A DNA stretch of 64,000 nt from Opitutaceae bacterium (GCA_028280945.1 JANQKV010000020.1:1-64000), one strand, 5' to 3'. Positions 26,996 through 36,821 are shown, counted from the first letter of the stretch. Notes: generated from the sequence alone by a model not told the origin. Made by a program: numbers and translations.

Positions 26996-28765
26996 TTACT
27001 TTGCCCAGGTGTCCCGAAGAGTAATCGTGCGGTTGAACACGAGTCCGTCCGCCTTGTTGTCCTGGCTGTCAGGTGTGAAGTAGCCCAGGCGTTCAAACTG
27101 GAAAACTGCTTCTGCCGGAGCGTTTCGCAAACTCGGCTCGAGCTTGGCGGACACGGTCTTGAGGGAGCCGGGGTTGAGCACAGACATGAAGTCTTCCGTC
27201 GCGCCAGGTTCGGCCACGGTGAAGAGTCGATCGTAGAGCCGCACCTCGGCGTCCACGGCATCCACGGCGCTGACCCAATGAATCGTGCCTTTGACTTTTT
27301 GGTCGGCGTTGGGCTGTCCGCGGCGAGTGGTGAGGTCAGCCGTGGCGTGCACTTCGACCAAGTTTCCGTCGGCGTCCTTTACCACGTCCTCATAGGTGAT
27401 GATGCATCCGTATTTCAGCCGCACGCTGCCCCCTGGTTTGAGACGGCGGAATTTGGGCGGAGGGACCTCGGCAAAGTCGTCCTGTTCGATGTAGACCTCG
27501 CGCGTGAGCCGCACGGGACGGGTACCCTGGCTTTCGTCCTTGGGGTGATTCGGGGCTTCGCTTTCGTAGACCTCGTCCTCGGCAAGGTTGGTCAGCACGA
27601 GCTTCAGGGGATGCAGCACTCCAAGTCGTCGCTGGGCGGTGGCATTGAGTTCATCCCGAACCGTGCCTTCAAACACTGCCGCTTCGATGAGGCTCTCGAA
27701 CTTGGTGATACCAATGTGGTAGGCGAACTTCCTGATCGCGGCGGCGGGGATGCCGCGGCGGCGGAGTCCGGCCAATGTGGGCAGCCGCGGATCGTCCCAT
27801 CCCGAGACAGCTTTTTCGGCCACGAGTTTTAGCACGCGGCGTTTGCTGAAGAGGGTGTAGGCCAGATTCAGCGGAGCGAATTCAAACTGGCGCGGGAGGG
27901 TGCGGGGTAAATCGAGCGATTGCAGGATCCAATCGTAGAGCGGGCGATGGACCTCGAACTCTATCGTGCAGAGTGAATGGGTGATGCCTTCGAGGTAGTC
28001 GCCCAAACAATGGGCGAAGTCATAGAGAGGATAGATGCACCAGTCATTGCCGGTCTGGTGGTGCGCCACATGCCGAATTCGGTAGAGCAGGGGATCGCGC
28101 AGCCAGATGTTCGGCGAAGCCATGTCTATCTTGGCCCGCAGGGTGCGGGCACCATCGGGAAACTCGCCGGCGCGCATGCGTCGGAAGAGATCAAGATTCT
28201 CTTCCACGGAGCGATCGCGGAAGGGGCTGTTGCGGCCGGGTTCAGTCGGAGTGCCCCGGTAGGCCTCGGCCTCTTCCGCCGAAAGGTCGCATACAAAAGC
28301 CAGGCCTTTCACAATCAGTCGCTCCGCGAAAAAGTAATACTGATCGAAGTAATTGGAGGCGAAAAACGGTGCCCGCGGTTCGGCTGATGCAGGGGCGGCG
28401 AAAAAATCCTCCCGACCCTCGGCGTTTTGCGGGACCGGCTTCGCCCCGGGAGTCTGCAGGCTGAGACGATCATCAGCCCAGCCACCAATCAGCCAGCGAA
28501 TGTCCTCCGTGATGGAATCGACGAAGTGCGTGTCCTCCTTGGTGGGGTTGGTATCGTCAAAGCGAAGGTTGCAGCGCCCCTGATTCTCCAGGGCGATACC
28601 AAAGTTGAGGCAGATTGATTTGGCGTGGCCAAGGTGGAGATAGCCGTTGGGTTCCGGAGGAAAACGGGTGACGATCTGGGGGGTATGGCCGGAGGCGATA
28701 TCCGCGGCCACGATGTCGCGGATAAAATCAGAGGGAGGTTCGGGGACAGCACCGGTGTCACTCAT
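26996..28765 (-). CDS. glnS: Glutamine-tRNA ligase
   Basis: The 589 residues match GlnRS: PPEPNGYLHLGHAKS (HIGH region), TRFDDTNP-like LRFDDTNPTKEDTHFV, the LFSKRRVL KMSKS-equivalent, and C-terminal beta-barrels binding the anticodon. An N-terminal YqeY-like extension is absent. Start ATG 28765 directly precedes the DFIRDIVAADIASG helix. The gene follows the pyrophosphatase by 22 bases; a pyrophosphatase next to a synthetase makes metabolic sense because charging releases PPi. Confidence 0.96.
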   Translation of the reverse strand: MSDTGAVPEPPSDFIRDIVAADIASGHTPQIVTRFPPEPNGYLHLGHAKSICLNFGIALENQGRCNLRFDDTNPTKEDTHFVDSITEDIRWLIGGWADDRLSLQTPGAKPVPQNAEGREDFFAAPASAEPRAPFFASNYFDQYYFFAERLIVKGLAFVCDLSAEEAEAYRGTPTEPGRNSPFRDRSVEENLDLFRRMRAGEFPDGARTLRAKIDMASPNIWLRDPLLYRIRHVAHHQTGNDWCIYPLYDFAHCLGDYLEGITHSLCTIEFEVHRPLYDWILQSLDLPRTLPRQFEFAPLNLAYTLFSKRRVLKLVAEKAVSGWDDPRLPTLAGLRRRGIPAAAIRKFAYHIGITKFESLIEAAVFEGTVRDELNATAQRRLGVLHPLKLVLTNLAEDEVYESEAPNHPKDESQGTRPVRLTREVYIEQDDFAEVPPPKFRRLKPGGSVRLKYGCIITYEDVVKDADGNLVEVHATADLTTRRGQPNADQKVKGTIHWVSAVDAVDAEVRLYDRLFTVAEPGATEDFMSVLNPGSLKTVSAKLEPSLRNAPAEAVFQFERLGYFTPDSQDNKADGLVFNRTITLRDTWAK

Positions 28766-28787
28766 GACAAATTCAGGATTACTCGAG

Positions 28788-30527
28788 TCAGGCCGAGGCA
28801 GGGGAGAAGGGAGCCGGAGTTTCGCCTCCAGCCCTCGGCACCGAGCCCTCGGCGTGCATTTCTTTGAGCACACCGCCGAGGAAGGGGATCAACTGTTTCT
28901 TGCGGCTCACGATCCCGGGCATGTCGAAGATTTCATCATTTTCGAGGTTGGGATACGAAATGCGACTCATGATCTCTTCGTCGCCCTTGGCCACGAGCAA
29001 TGAGTTTTGTTTGTTGATGTCGGTCACCAACAAGCAGGAAAAGACCAGTCTCTCCTCTCGCCGTTTCGCGTTGAGAGCGGCGGTGAGCTCCTCGGCGTGG
29101 GGCCAGAAATTGCCGAAGCCCAGCTCTTCGACCTGGGAAACGGAAAACCGGACACCTTCCTCCTCGTAAATCTTGCAATCGGAGTTGATGACTTCCTCCG
29201 GCGAGCTGCTGAGGATGATCGAACCGGAAGCAAAGATCTCGTTGGCCAATTCCTTGGAGTCCACGCCGGCGATCTGGCTGAGCCATTGTAGAATCTCGCC
29301 GTCGCGCTCGGTTGTTGTCGGACTGTTGAGATGCAGCGTGTCGGTAATGATGCCGCTCATCATGATCCCGGCGATGCGGGGAGAGGGGGTCAGGCCAAAG
29401 CGGCGAAACTGGTCGGCCACGATGGTGCACGTGGAGCCGACTGGTTCGTTGAGGAACAGGATCGGCTGCGAGGTGTTTACCGGCCCCAGCCGGTGATGGT
29501 CGATGATCTCGGTGATTTCAACTTGGTCGGCTCCCACGACAGCTTGGCTGATTTCGTTGTGATCGACGAGAATCAGGCGCCGTCTGATCGGTCGCAGCAC
29601 ATCGGTCTTGGTCAGGATGCCACAGAGCCGCCCGTCGTCGGTGAGGACGAGAAATGCTGGAGCGGAAGAGACAGCGACTTTGCGACGAAGGTCAGAAAGT
29701 CGGGTTTCCGGGCTCAACGAAGAGAACTTGGGTTGAATCAGCTTTGAGATGCTGGAGGCAGAGCGAATTGCCCAAGCCGTGGTGGCGGTGTCGTAGGGGC
29801 TGCTCAATACGGTGACACCGGCACCTTTGGCCTGCGCCACGACGTCATCGTCGACCGGCAGATTTCCGGTGATGATCAGGATCCGCACCTTGTTTTGGAT
29901 GGAGCGCTGTTGGATGTCCCAACGGTCTCCGACGACAACAATGGAGCGGTCGGCGGGAATGTTTTCGTGGTGCGAAACATTCCAGAAAGACCGCACATCC
30001 ATGGCGCCGATCCGCACAAAAAGACCCTCGATCTCATCCTCCCGCTCGCAGGTAAGGACCTTCGCCTTCAGCGCGCGGGCGATATTGGAAATACTGGTCG
30101 TGACACGACGCATTTCGCGAGGCTGGCTGATGCGGGGCACAAAAGATCCGCCGAGGTCAAAAATGGAAACCTGGCCTTTCACATGGCGCTCGGGCGTGAC
30201 CACCGGAAGAATCCGAACATCGTGTTGGTCGATCAGCTCCAGCGCTTCTGCGCACGTGGCATCCTCTTGAATGGTCACGACGTCCTCGATCATGACGTCC
30301 CGCACTCTCGGCGTGACATCGCTGATGTAGATGGGCGCGGGGGTGTCGAATTTGGCAAGAATCGTGTCGATCCGGGCGTTGGTATTGCCGCAGCGGGCGG
30401 GAACAAAACCCTTGAGTCCCTGGGCCTCCTTTAGCGCGGCATAAGCAATGGCCGAGCACACCGAATCGGCGTCGGGATTGCGATGCCCAATGATGTAAGT
30501 CTGGTTGGCAGAGGCGGCAGAAGTCAT
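28788..30527 (-). CDS. Family II inorganic pyrophosphatase with CBS-DRTGG regulatory insert
   Basis: A Mn-dependent DHH-type pyrophosphatase of 579 residues. The DHH domain is split: the N-terminal metal motif IIGHRNPDADSV (about 12-23), then a regulatory insert, then EIIDHHRLGPV and the C-terminal DHHA2 domain (with RKKQLIP near the end). The insert (about 70-310) has a CBS pair flanking a DRTGG domain. This is the architecture of nucleotide-regulated CBS-PPases, inhibited by AMP/ADP and activated by ATP or diadenosine polyphosphates in the characterised clostridial enzyme. It is likely the first gene of a transcript with glnS and the receiver protein. Confidence 0.92.
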   Translation of the reverse strand: MTSAASANQTYIIGHRNPDADSVCSAIAYAALKEAQGLKGFVPARCGNTNARIDTILAKFDTPAPIYISDVTPRVRDVMIEDVVTIQEDATCAEALELIDQHDVRILPVVTPERHVKGQVSIFDLGGSFVPRISQPREMRRVTTSISNIARALKAKVLTCEREDEIEGLFVRIGAMDVRSFWNVSHHENIPADRSIVVVGDRWDIQQRSIQNKVRILIITGNLPVDDDVVAQAKGAGVTVLSSPYDTATTAWAIRSASSISKLIQPKFSSLSPETRLSDLRRKVAVSSAPAFLVLTDDGRLCGILTKTDVLRPIRRRLILVDHNEISQAVVGADQVEITEIIDHHRLGPVNTSQPILFLNEPVGSTCTIVADQFRRFGLTPSPRIAGIMMSGIITDTLHLNSPTTTERDGEILQWLSQIAGVDSKELANEIFASGSIILSSSPEEVINSDCKIYEEEGVRFSVSQVEELGFGNFWPHAEELTAALNAKRREERLVFSCLLVTDINKQNSLLVAKGDEEIMSRISYPNLENDEIFDMPGIVSRKKQLIPFLGGVLKEMHAEGSVPRAGGETPAPFSPASA

Positions 30528-30650
30528 GTCTCGAAACGCGTAACAGACCCAAAAATGCGGGACGGCGCCAGTAAAACCTGCGTAAGTTCCGACGATTGGC
30601 GCCGGGCACCCATCGGGCCAAACCGACCAACGCTGGTCCGGCTTGGGTGA

Positions 30651-31433
30651 CTACGGTCCGGCCTGGGCGCTGACGCCGTTCGGGCTGGCCACTCCGTTGG
30701 CGGAGTCCTGCCCCAGAATTTGGATGGCGGCGGTGCCGTTGGTGCGGTTGGGGACGGCTTGCCGAAGGTTGGAGGTCGGCCGGCCGTTGTTGCCGACGAG
30801 CTGGTTTTCAATCGCGGAGAAAAACTCCACGTTGCCACCGAGGAAAACGATGTGACCACCGGTCTCGCCGTAAACCCCTCGATTGGGGTCATCGTCAGAG
30901 GAACCCAGTTCGGACCAGGTGCCGGCGGTGGTGAGCCCCCGGGTGAAGGCAATGGGAGTGGTGGGCCTGTCGTTGACGCGGATACCCGCCACGACGTTAA
31001 ACGAAGTGGTGCCCAGCGCCGTCAGCTGGGCATCAAGCGTTGGAGGAGAGCTGACGGTGGGATCCAAGACCAAGAGCGGGACGGCAGTTTGATCTATGGC
31101 GGAATCGAGATCGGAGATAAGAAGAGCTGGATCGTTGAATCCCCCGTAACGGGCGAGTTGACCAAACCACTGCCAATAACGCTCATTGGAACCCGCCACG
31201 GGACGGCTGGCTTGTTGGGGATTGGGCAGGGCATCGCGGTTGTCGGCGGCGTAGATCAGGGCCGCCTTCCCCAGCTCGCGGAGATTGCTGGCATCCACGG
31301 CCCTTTGGGCGGACTCGCGCGCGCCTCCCACCGTGGGAATGATGATGGCCAGCAGGATGCCTAAAATTGCCAGAACGGTAAGGAGTTCTATAAGGGTCAG
31401 CCCGGCGTCGGAGCGGCGCTTGGAGTTCTTCAT
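30651..31433 (-). CDS. Type II secretion/type IV pseudopilin-like protein
   Basis: The 260 residues have a type III signal: a short basic leader (MKNSKRRSDAG), then LTLIELLTVLAILGILLAIIIP. Prepilin peptidase should cleave after the Gly and methylate the Leu. The globular part ends with the GGHIVFLGGNVEFF motif seen in the DUF1559/H-X9-DG-like pilins of planctomycetes and verrucomicrobia, although the exact H-X9-DG form is not seen. No secretion or pilus machinery is adjacent. ATG 31433 is chosen to give a normal leader. It is divergent from ilvE. Confidence 0.85.
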   Translation of the reverse strand: MKNSKRRSDAGLTLIELLTVLAILGILLAIIIPTVGGARESAQRAVDASNLRELGKAALIYAADNRDALPNPQQASRPVAGSNERYWQWFGQLARYGGFNDPALLISDLDSAIDQTAVPLLVLDPTVSSPPTLDAQLTALGTTSFNVVAGIRVNDRPTTPIAFTRGLTTAGTWSELGSSDDDPNRGVYGETGGHIVFLGGNVEFFSAIENQLVGNNGRPTSNLRQAVPNRTNGTAAIQILGQDSANGVASPNGVSAQAGP

Positions 31434-31536
31434 TGCAGCGGAAAAACAGTGCCTTTTTCGGGCAGTATCGGACAAGCAGAAAGTCCGGCGGCGAGCTGGA
31501 CATCGTTAGGCGTGACTCCATATAGCTTCGTCGCTC

Positions 31537-32403
31537 ATGAAAGTTTACCTCGATGGCCAACTCGTAGAACAAGAAGACGCCAAGGTTTCCGTTTTTGACC
31601 ACGGATTGCTTTACGGTGATGGCATTTTTGAAGGGCTCCGTCTTTATGGCGGAAATATCTTTCGATTCGAAGAACACCTCGAGCGTTTCGAATTTTCCGC
31701 AAAAGCCCTGATGTTGAACCTGCCGTGGACACGGCAGGAGATCAGCGATGCCGTTTGCGAAACGTGCCGGGCCAACGGCCTGGTCGATGGTTACATTCGC
31801 CTGGTTGCCACGCGCGGAGTCGGGGATCTGGGACTCTCACCGTGGAACTGCCCCAAACCGTCCTTGATCGTTATCGCCGACAAAATTGCGCTCTATCCGG
31901 AGGAATACTACGAAAAGGGTCTCAAGATTGTCACCGTGCCTACCCGGCGGATGAACCCGGCCGCCCTCAATCCGGCGATCAAGTCGCTGAATTATCTGAA
32001 CAACGTCATGGGAAAGATAGAAGCACAGCAATTTGGGGCGTTGGAAGCGATCATGCTGAACGACCAGGGGCTGGTGGCCGAATGCACCGGGGACAACGTC
32101 TTTGTCCTTCAGAAAGGCCAACTCTACACTCCCTCCGCCCAGCAAGGTGCGCTGAAAGGGATCACCCGGGATTCCATCTTTGACATTGCAGAGGAACTCG
32201 GCGTGCCGATCTCGGAGCATGAACTGACCCGTTACGACATCTGGAATGCTGAAGAGTGCTTTCTCACCGGCACGGGAGCCGAGGTCATTCCGGTGGTGGC
32301 ACTCGATGGACGCGAAATCGGGTCGGGCCGTCCCGGGACGCTGTTCAAAAGAGTTCGTGAGTCATTCCAGCGGCGGGTGAGAACTGAAGGGACGCGGATT
32401 TAA
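31537..32403 (+). CDS. ilvE: Branched-chain amino-acid aminotransferase
   Basis: A PLP enzyme of fold type IV that transfers the amino group between Glu and the 2-keto acids of Val, Leu and Ile. The 288 residues show FDHGLLYGDGIFEGLRLY, the PLP lysine in AIKSLNYLNNVM, and ECTGDNVFVL with GTGAEVIPV in the C-terminal half. Length is typical of the bacterial enzyme; D-amino-acid aminotransferase or ADC lyase is less likely given the KSLNYL context. It works downstream of IlvD. Confidence 0.9.
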   Translation: MKVYLDGQLVEQEDAKVSVFDHGLLYGDGIFEGLRLYGGNIFRFEEHLERFEFSAKALMLNLPWTRQEISDAVCETCRANGLVDGYIRLVATRGVGDLGLSPWNCPKPSLIVIADKIALYPEEYYEKGLKIVTVPTRRMNPAALNPAIKSLNYLNNVMGKIEAQQFGALEAIMLNDQGLVAECTGDNVFVLQKGQLYTPSAQQGALKGITRDSIFDIAEELGVPISEHELTRYDIWNAEECFLTGTGAEVIPVVALDGREIGSGRPGTLFKRVRESFQRRVRTEGTRI

Positions 32404-32514
32404 CACCGACCCCTGGCCTTGGAAAACTGGGTCAAGCTGTCGCAGTCACGTGGCACACGTCTGATCCATATGTCGCACACGCGGCCACGCTGAAATATCC
32501 CGCTTCGTGGTCTT

Positions 32515-32535
32515 GCCACGTAAACGTGACGTGGC
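32515..32535. promoter_or_regulatory. 7-bp-arm palindrome overlapping the candidate promoter
   Basis: GCCACGT at 32515-32521 and ACGTGGC at 32529-32535 are exact inverted copies around a 7-base spacer, and the right arm overlaps the -24 element below. This is the shape of an operator. Two further related blocks, TGTCGCA-(variable)-CACG, occur upstream between about 32436 and 32492. Confidence 0.4.
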
Positions 32536-32547
32536 ATGATGCCTGCA
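32532..32547 (+). promoter_or_regulatory. Candidate sigma-54 (-24/-12) promoter for mcsA-mcsB-clpC
   Basis: TGGCATGATGCCTGCA matches TGGCACGN4TTGCW at 10 of 12 fixed positions and keeps the invariant GG and GC at the right spacing. It lies 65 bases before the mcsA ATG. No sigma-70-like pair is obvious in the same gap. It is a sequence match only. Confidence 0.45.
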
Positions 32548-32611
32548 TTGGCTGAGGCGGACCCCCGGCGGGTCTAGACATCTCGCCACATAGTCCGTAA
32601 ATTTAACCAAC

Positions 32612-33118
32612 ATGGCCAGCCCACTCAAATGCGACATCTGCGACAAGCCGGCGACAGTGCACCTGACTCAAATCGTCAACCACAAGGTGCACAAAGTCGA
32701 CCTGTGTGAGGCCTGCGCGCAAGCCAAGGGAGTTACCGATCCAAGTGGGTTTTCGTTGGCGGATTTGCTTTTGAAAGCGTCCCTCAACCCAGAGCCTGCT
32801 TCCCCCACGGGGCTGCGTTGTGAGCAGTGTGGTTTTGTCCCCGAGGATTACAAGAAGACGGGACGCCTGGGCTGCCCACATTGTTATGAAGCCTTATCGG
32901 GGTTGGTGGGGCCTATGCTTGAGAATCTCCACAAAGGGACCGCCCACACTGGAAAAGTCCCGGAACGGGCGCTGGCGCGCAAAGAGCTGGAGGAACGCCT
33001 GCAGACGCTGGAGTCGAATTTGAAAACCGCCATTGATGCGGAGCGTTACGAAGACGCGGCCAAGTTTCGCGACGAAATCATGCAGGTCCGGGAGCAAGCC
33101 GGCCTGCCTTCTGCCTGA
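32612..33118 (+). CDS. mcsA: McsA-like zinc protein, activator of arginine kinase
   Basis: McsA binds zinc and activates the McsB kinase, and can link it to ClpC. The 168 residues contain four CxxC pairs: CDIC at 8-11, CEAC, CEQC and CPHC. A C-terminal UVR motif (LKTAIDAERYEDAAKFRDEI) follows, which is the family's plan. It is the first gene of mcsA-mcsB-clpC; its stop overlaps the mcsB ATG by one base (TGATG). The ctsR repressor that leads this operon in Firmicutes is absent. Confidence 0.92.
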   Translation: MASPLKCDICDKPATVHLTQIVNHKVHKVDLCEACAQAKGVTDPSGFSLADLLLKASLNPEPASPTGLRCEQCGFVPEDYKKTGRLGCPHCYEALSGLVGPMLENLHKGTAHTGKVPERALARKELEERLQTLESNLKTAIDAERYEDAAKFRDEIMQVREQAGLPSA

Positions 33119-34212
33119 TGCAGCCCCCAGTCGCCAAACTCCTTGCCGCCCCGGCCGAACTCACCGACAATTGCGATTCCAAGTGTCCGGTCGTGCTGAT
33201 GACCCGGATCCGCCTGGCGAGAAATCTCGCCGGACATCGTTTCCCGGGTCGGGCCGATGAATCCGAACGCAACGAGATTTTCGACCGGTGTCGTGAATCG
33301 CTCACCCAGACGCCGGGGCTGAAGCGTAGCGTCAGCGTTCGGATCGAGGATCTCGACGAGCAACAGCAGCAGCTATTGGTGGAACGGCACCTCATCAGCC
33401 GTGAGCTCATGGGAGGCTCCGCCGGTGCGGGGGCAGTCATAAACCGCGACCAAAGTGTTTCCGTCATGGTCAACGAAGAGGACCATCTGCGGATCCAAGT
33501 CCTTCGAACCGGCTTCAATCTCAAAAAGGCATGGACCGTCATCGATTCGTTGGACTCCGCCTTGGAACAATCGCTCGACTACGCCTTTTCCACCAAGCTC
33601 GGATATCTGACGGCATGCCCCACCAACCTTGGCACGGGAATGCGTGCTTCAGCCATGATGCATCTTCCGGCCCTGGTCATTGCGGGGCAGATGGAAAAGG
33701 TCGTGCGCGCGGTGAACCAACTGGGGATGGTTGTGCGGGGCCTTTTTGGTGAAGGGTCCGACGCCAGTGGCAGCATTTTCCAGATCTCCAATCAAACCAC
33801 CTTGGGAGAAACCGAGGCCGTGATCGTCAAGCGGCTCCAGAACGTGCTGAAGTCCATTGTAGAACACGAACTCAATGCCCGGGATCGCCTTTTGGAAAAC
33901 GAGCCGACCAAACTTCCGGATAAGATCGGACGCGCCTTTGGAGTGTTGCAGAATGCACACATGATCAGTTCTTCCGAAGCCATGAACCTCCTTTCGCTCG
34001 TGCGGCTGGGAGTGGATTTGGGGTATTTCGATGAAACGCACCGGGTCGCGGTCGACCGGTTGTTCATCGATGCCCAGCCCGGCCATATTCAACATCTCGC
34101 TGGAAAGACCGATATAGAGTCGGATGAGAGAGATCGTTTGCGCGCCACCCAGCTCCGTTCCGAATTTGCCAAATTTCAATCACCGCAGTATACCGTGCCA
34201 GGGAACAACTGA
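33118..34212 (+). CDS. mcsB: Protein-arginine kinase
   Basis: McsB phosphorylates arginines on proteins, marking them for ClpC. The 364 residues belong to the phosphagen-kinase fold: VLMTRIRLARNL (ATP-phosphate-binding arginines) near residue 27, VMVNEEDHLRIQVL (the NEEDH guanidino-binding Glu), TACPTNLGTGMRAS with the catalytic Cys, and GSIFQISNQTTLGETE. Length and motifs match the Bacillus enzyme. A recognisable C-terminal pArg-receptor segment is not obvious. It is cotranslated with mcsA, and clpC starts 32 bases after its stop. Confidence 0.95.
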   Translation: MQPPVAKLLAAPAELTDNCDSKCPVVLMTRIRLARNLAGHRFPGRADESERNEIFDRCRESLTQTPGLKRSVSVRIEDLDEQQQQLLVERHLISRELMGGSAGAGAVINRDQSVSVMVNEEDHLRIQVLRTGFNLKKAWTVIDSLDSALEQSLDYAFSTKLGYLTACPTNLGTGMRASAMMHLPALVIAGQMEKVVRAVNQLGMVVRGLFGEGSDASGSIFQISNQTTLGETEAVIVKRLQNVLKSIVEHELNARDRLLENEPTKLPDKIGRAFGVLQNAHMISSSEAMNLLSLVRLGVDLGYFDETHRVAVDRLFIDAQPGHIQHLAGKTDIESDERDRLRATQLRSEFAKFQSPQYTVPGNN

Positions 34213-34244
34213 CACCGTCCGCAACTCTTTACCAAGTAAACTCG

Positions 34245-36764
34245 ATGAACAACTTCACACCACGCGCCCAACAGGTTCTAGCCTTGGCCCGCAAAGAGGC
34301 GGACCGATTTAATCACAATTATGTGGGCACCGAGCACATCCTGCTCGGCTTGATCAAGCTTGGCCAGGGTGTGGCGGTCAGCGTGCTCCAAAAAATGGGT
34401 CTCGATTTGGAGACGGTGCGCGGAGCGGTGGAGAAGCAGGTCGGGACGGGGGCGGAATCCAAAACCCAAGGCAGTATTCCATACACTCCGCGAGTAAAGA
34501 AGGTCCTGGCCCTGGCGGGCAAGGAGGCCAAGGCGCTCAACCATTCTTACGTCGGCACCGAACACATCCTGCTCGGCTTGCTCCGGGAAGGAGAGGGCGT
34601 GGCCGCCCGGGTTCTGAAGTCCCTCGACATTGATATTGAGCGCACCCGCAATGAAATCCTGCGCGAGCTGGACCCGCAGTTTTCCGGCGGCGAAGAAGAG
34701 CCTGGGGCCGAGGAGGCGGGCACACCTTCCGGACGAGGTGGCAGCGACGGCGACAAAAAGGAGGTCAAGACTCCGGCGCTGAAGGCCTTTGGCCGCGACC
34801 TGACCGACTTGGCCCGCAAGGGAGAGCTCGACCCGGTAGTGGGGCGGAAGAACGAAATCCGCCGCGTCATTCAGATCTTGTGCCGGCGCACCAAGAACAA
34901 CCCCGTGCTGATTGGCGAGGCCGGGGTGGGCAAAACCGCCATCGTCGAGGGACTCGCCCAGGAAGTGGTCACCGGTGTCGTCCCGGAAATCCTGATCGAC
35001 AAAAAGGTCATCACCCTGGATCTCGCCCTGATGGTGGCCGGCACCAAGTATCGGGGACAGTTTGAAGAGCGCATCAAGGCCGTCATGGACGAGATCAAGC
35101 GCGCCAGGAACATCATCCTCTTCATCGACGAGCTGCACACGATTGTCGGAGCAGGTGCCGCGGAAGGTGCCATGGATGCCTCCAACATCTTTAAACCTGC
35201 GCTCTCGCGCGGTGAATTGCAGTGCATTGGTGCCACGACGCTGACGGAGTATCGCAAGTATATCGAAAAGGACAGCGCACTCGATCGGCGTTTCCAATCC
35301 GTGAAGGTCGAGCCACCCTCCGTTGAAGACACCATCACGATTCTGAAGGGAATTCGCGGGAAGTATGAGGACCACCACAAGGCTGTGTTCTCGGATGCCT
35401 CCATTGAATCCGCGGCCAAACTCTCGGATCGCTACATCACCGGTCGTTTCCTGCCGGACAAGGCGATCGATGTGATGGATGAAGCCGGTGCCCGGGCCCG
35501 CATCTCATCGCTCAACCGCCCGCCGGAAATTGAAGAACTGGCGAAAAAGATCGAGGAGGTCTGCAAGCAGAAGGAAGAGGCCATCGCCGAGCAGCATTTT
35601 GAAGAGGCGGCCCAATTCCGTGATTCGGAAAAGCAACTGCGCGCCCAACAGGACGAGATCACCGCAAAGTGGAAAAAGGAACGTGAGGAGACGCGCATCC
35701 AAATCGACGATGAGTTGATGATGAAAGTGGTCTCCGACTGGACCGGCATTCCGCTCAACCGGATGGAAAAAAAGGAAACCGAGCGCCTCCTGAATCTCGA
35801 AAACGAAATCCAAAAGGTAGTGGTGGGTCAGAAGCTCGCGGCCGTCGCCATTGCGCGCGCCTTGCGCCGTTCGCGCGCCGATCTCAAGGACCCTCGCCGC
35901 CCGATCGGTTCGTTCATGTTCGTAGGTCCCACCGGGGTGGGTAAAACCGAGACCGCCAAACAGTTGGCCGCGCAAATGTTCGGCAACCAGGACGCCTTGG
36001 TGCAGATCGACATGAGCGAATACATGGAGAAGTTCGCAGTCTCCCGTTTGGTCGGCTCACCTCCGGGCTATGTCGGCTACGAGGAAGGGGGTCAACTCAC
36101 CGAGGCGGTTCGACGCACGCCTTACTCCGTGATCCTTTTCGACGAGGTGGAAAAAGCCCACCCGGATGTGCTGCAGCTGCTTCTGCAGATTTTGGAAGAT
36201 GGCCGCCTCACGGATTCCCTCGGTCGGCAGGTGGACTTCCGCAATACGATCATCATCATGACTTCGAACGTGGGGGCAGCGCTCCTGCAGCGCCAAACTT
36301 CGATGGGCTTCACCGCAGCGTCGGGCAGTTTCAGCGACCTGGAAATGATGCGTGAGAAGGTGTTGGAAGAATCCAAGCGAGTCTTCAAACCCGAGTTCCT
36401 TAATCGGATTTCTGACATCATTTTCTTCCGCCCCCTCGAAAAGGACGATCTTGTGCAAATCGTTGATATCGAGATCAAGAAATTCACTGAACGACTCAAG
36501 GAACGAGAAATCACCCTGGAGTTCACCGAAGAGGCCAAGGCCCTGCTCATCGACAAAGGTTATGATGAGAAATACGGCGCCAGACCGCTGCGCCGGGCTG
36601 TTGAGCACTATCTCGAGGATCCGCTCGCCGAAGCCATCATCCGTGGAACGGTTAAAGATGGAAATCCTGTCCGCGTGATCCGTAAAGAGGACGCCCTGGA
36701 GTTCGAGCAAATCGAGCCCAGCGAGCCCGCGTCTCCTGCACCGGACACCGAGGTGAATTCCTAA
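34245..36764 (+). CDS. clpC: AAA+ unfoldase ClpC
   Basis: ClpC unfolds tagged substrates for the ClpP protease. The 839 residues show two N-terminal Clp-N repeats (about 1-145, each with [11 protein letters not shown], the fold that binds phosphoarginine in Bacillus). AAA-1 follows with Walker [10 protein letters not shown] and Walker B ILFIDELH, then a short UVR-bearing middle domain ([17 protein letters not shown], the site of McsA contact). AAA-2 has GPTGVGKTE and [14 protein letters not shown], with a ClpB-type C-terminal D2-small domain. This is the ClpC rather than ClpB middle-domain length. The gene ends the operon; clpP is not in the window. Confidence 0.96.
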   Translation: MNNFTPRAQQVLALARKEADRFNHNYVGTEHILLGLIKLGQGVAVSVLQKMGLDLETVRGAVEKQVGTGAESKTQGSIPYTPRVKKVLALAGKEAKALNHSYVGTEHILLGLLREGEGVAARVLKSLDIDIERTRNEILRELDPQFSGGEEEPGAEEAGTPSGRGGSDGDKKEVKTPALKAFGRDLTDLARKGELDPVVGRKNEIRRVIQILCRRTKNNPVLIGEAGVGKTAIVEGLAQEVVTGVVPEILIDKKVITLDLALMVAGTKYRGQFEERIKAVMDEIKRARNIILFIDELHTIVGAGAAEGAMDASNIFKPALSRGELQCIGATTLTEYRKYIEKDSALDRRFQSVKVEPPSVEDTITILKGIRGKYEDHHKAVFSDASIESAAKLSDRYITGRFLPDKAIDVMDEAGARARISSLNRPPEIEELAKKIEEVCKQKEEAIAEQHFEEAAQFRDSEKQLRAQQDEITAKWKKEREETRIQIDDELMMKVVSDWTGIPLNRMEKKETERLLNLENEIQKVVVGQKLAAVAIARALRRSRADLKDPRRPIGSFMFVGPTGVGKTETAKQLAAQMFGNQDALVQIDMSEYMEKFAVSRLVGSPPGYVGYEEGGQLTEAVRRTPYSVILFDEVEKAHPDVLQLLLQILEDGRLTDSLGRQVDFRNTIIIMTSNVGAALLQRQTSMGFTAASGSFSDLEMMREKVLEESKRVFKPEFLNRISDIIFFRPLEKDDLVQIVDIEIKKFTERLKEREITLEFTEEAKALLIDKGYDEKYGARPLRRAVEHYLEDPLAEAIIRGTVKDGNPVRVIRKEDALEFEQIEPSEPASPAPDTEVNS

Positions 36765-36795
36765 ACCTTCTTCTGGGTTCCGATCTTAAGCCGAA

Positions 36796-36821
36796 CGCCC
36801 CGCGACAGGCGGGGCGTTTTT
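36796..36821 (+). terminator. Intrinsic terminator of the mcsA-mcsB-clpC operon
   Basis: CGCCCCGC / GCGGGGCG forms an 8-bp GC hairpin with a 5-base loop, followed by TTTTT. It starts 32 bases after the clpC stop. Confidence 0.9.

Noticed and set aside
30651-31433. Evidence for a local type II secretion or pilus gene cluster
   Set aside because: Only one pseudopilin is present with no ATPase, secretin or platform protein nearby; isolated genes of this kind are common in this phylum.
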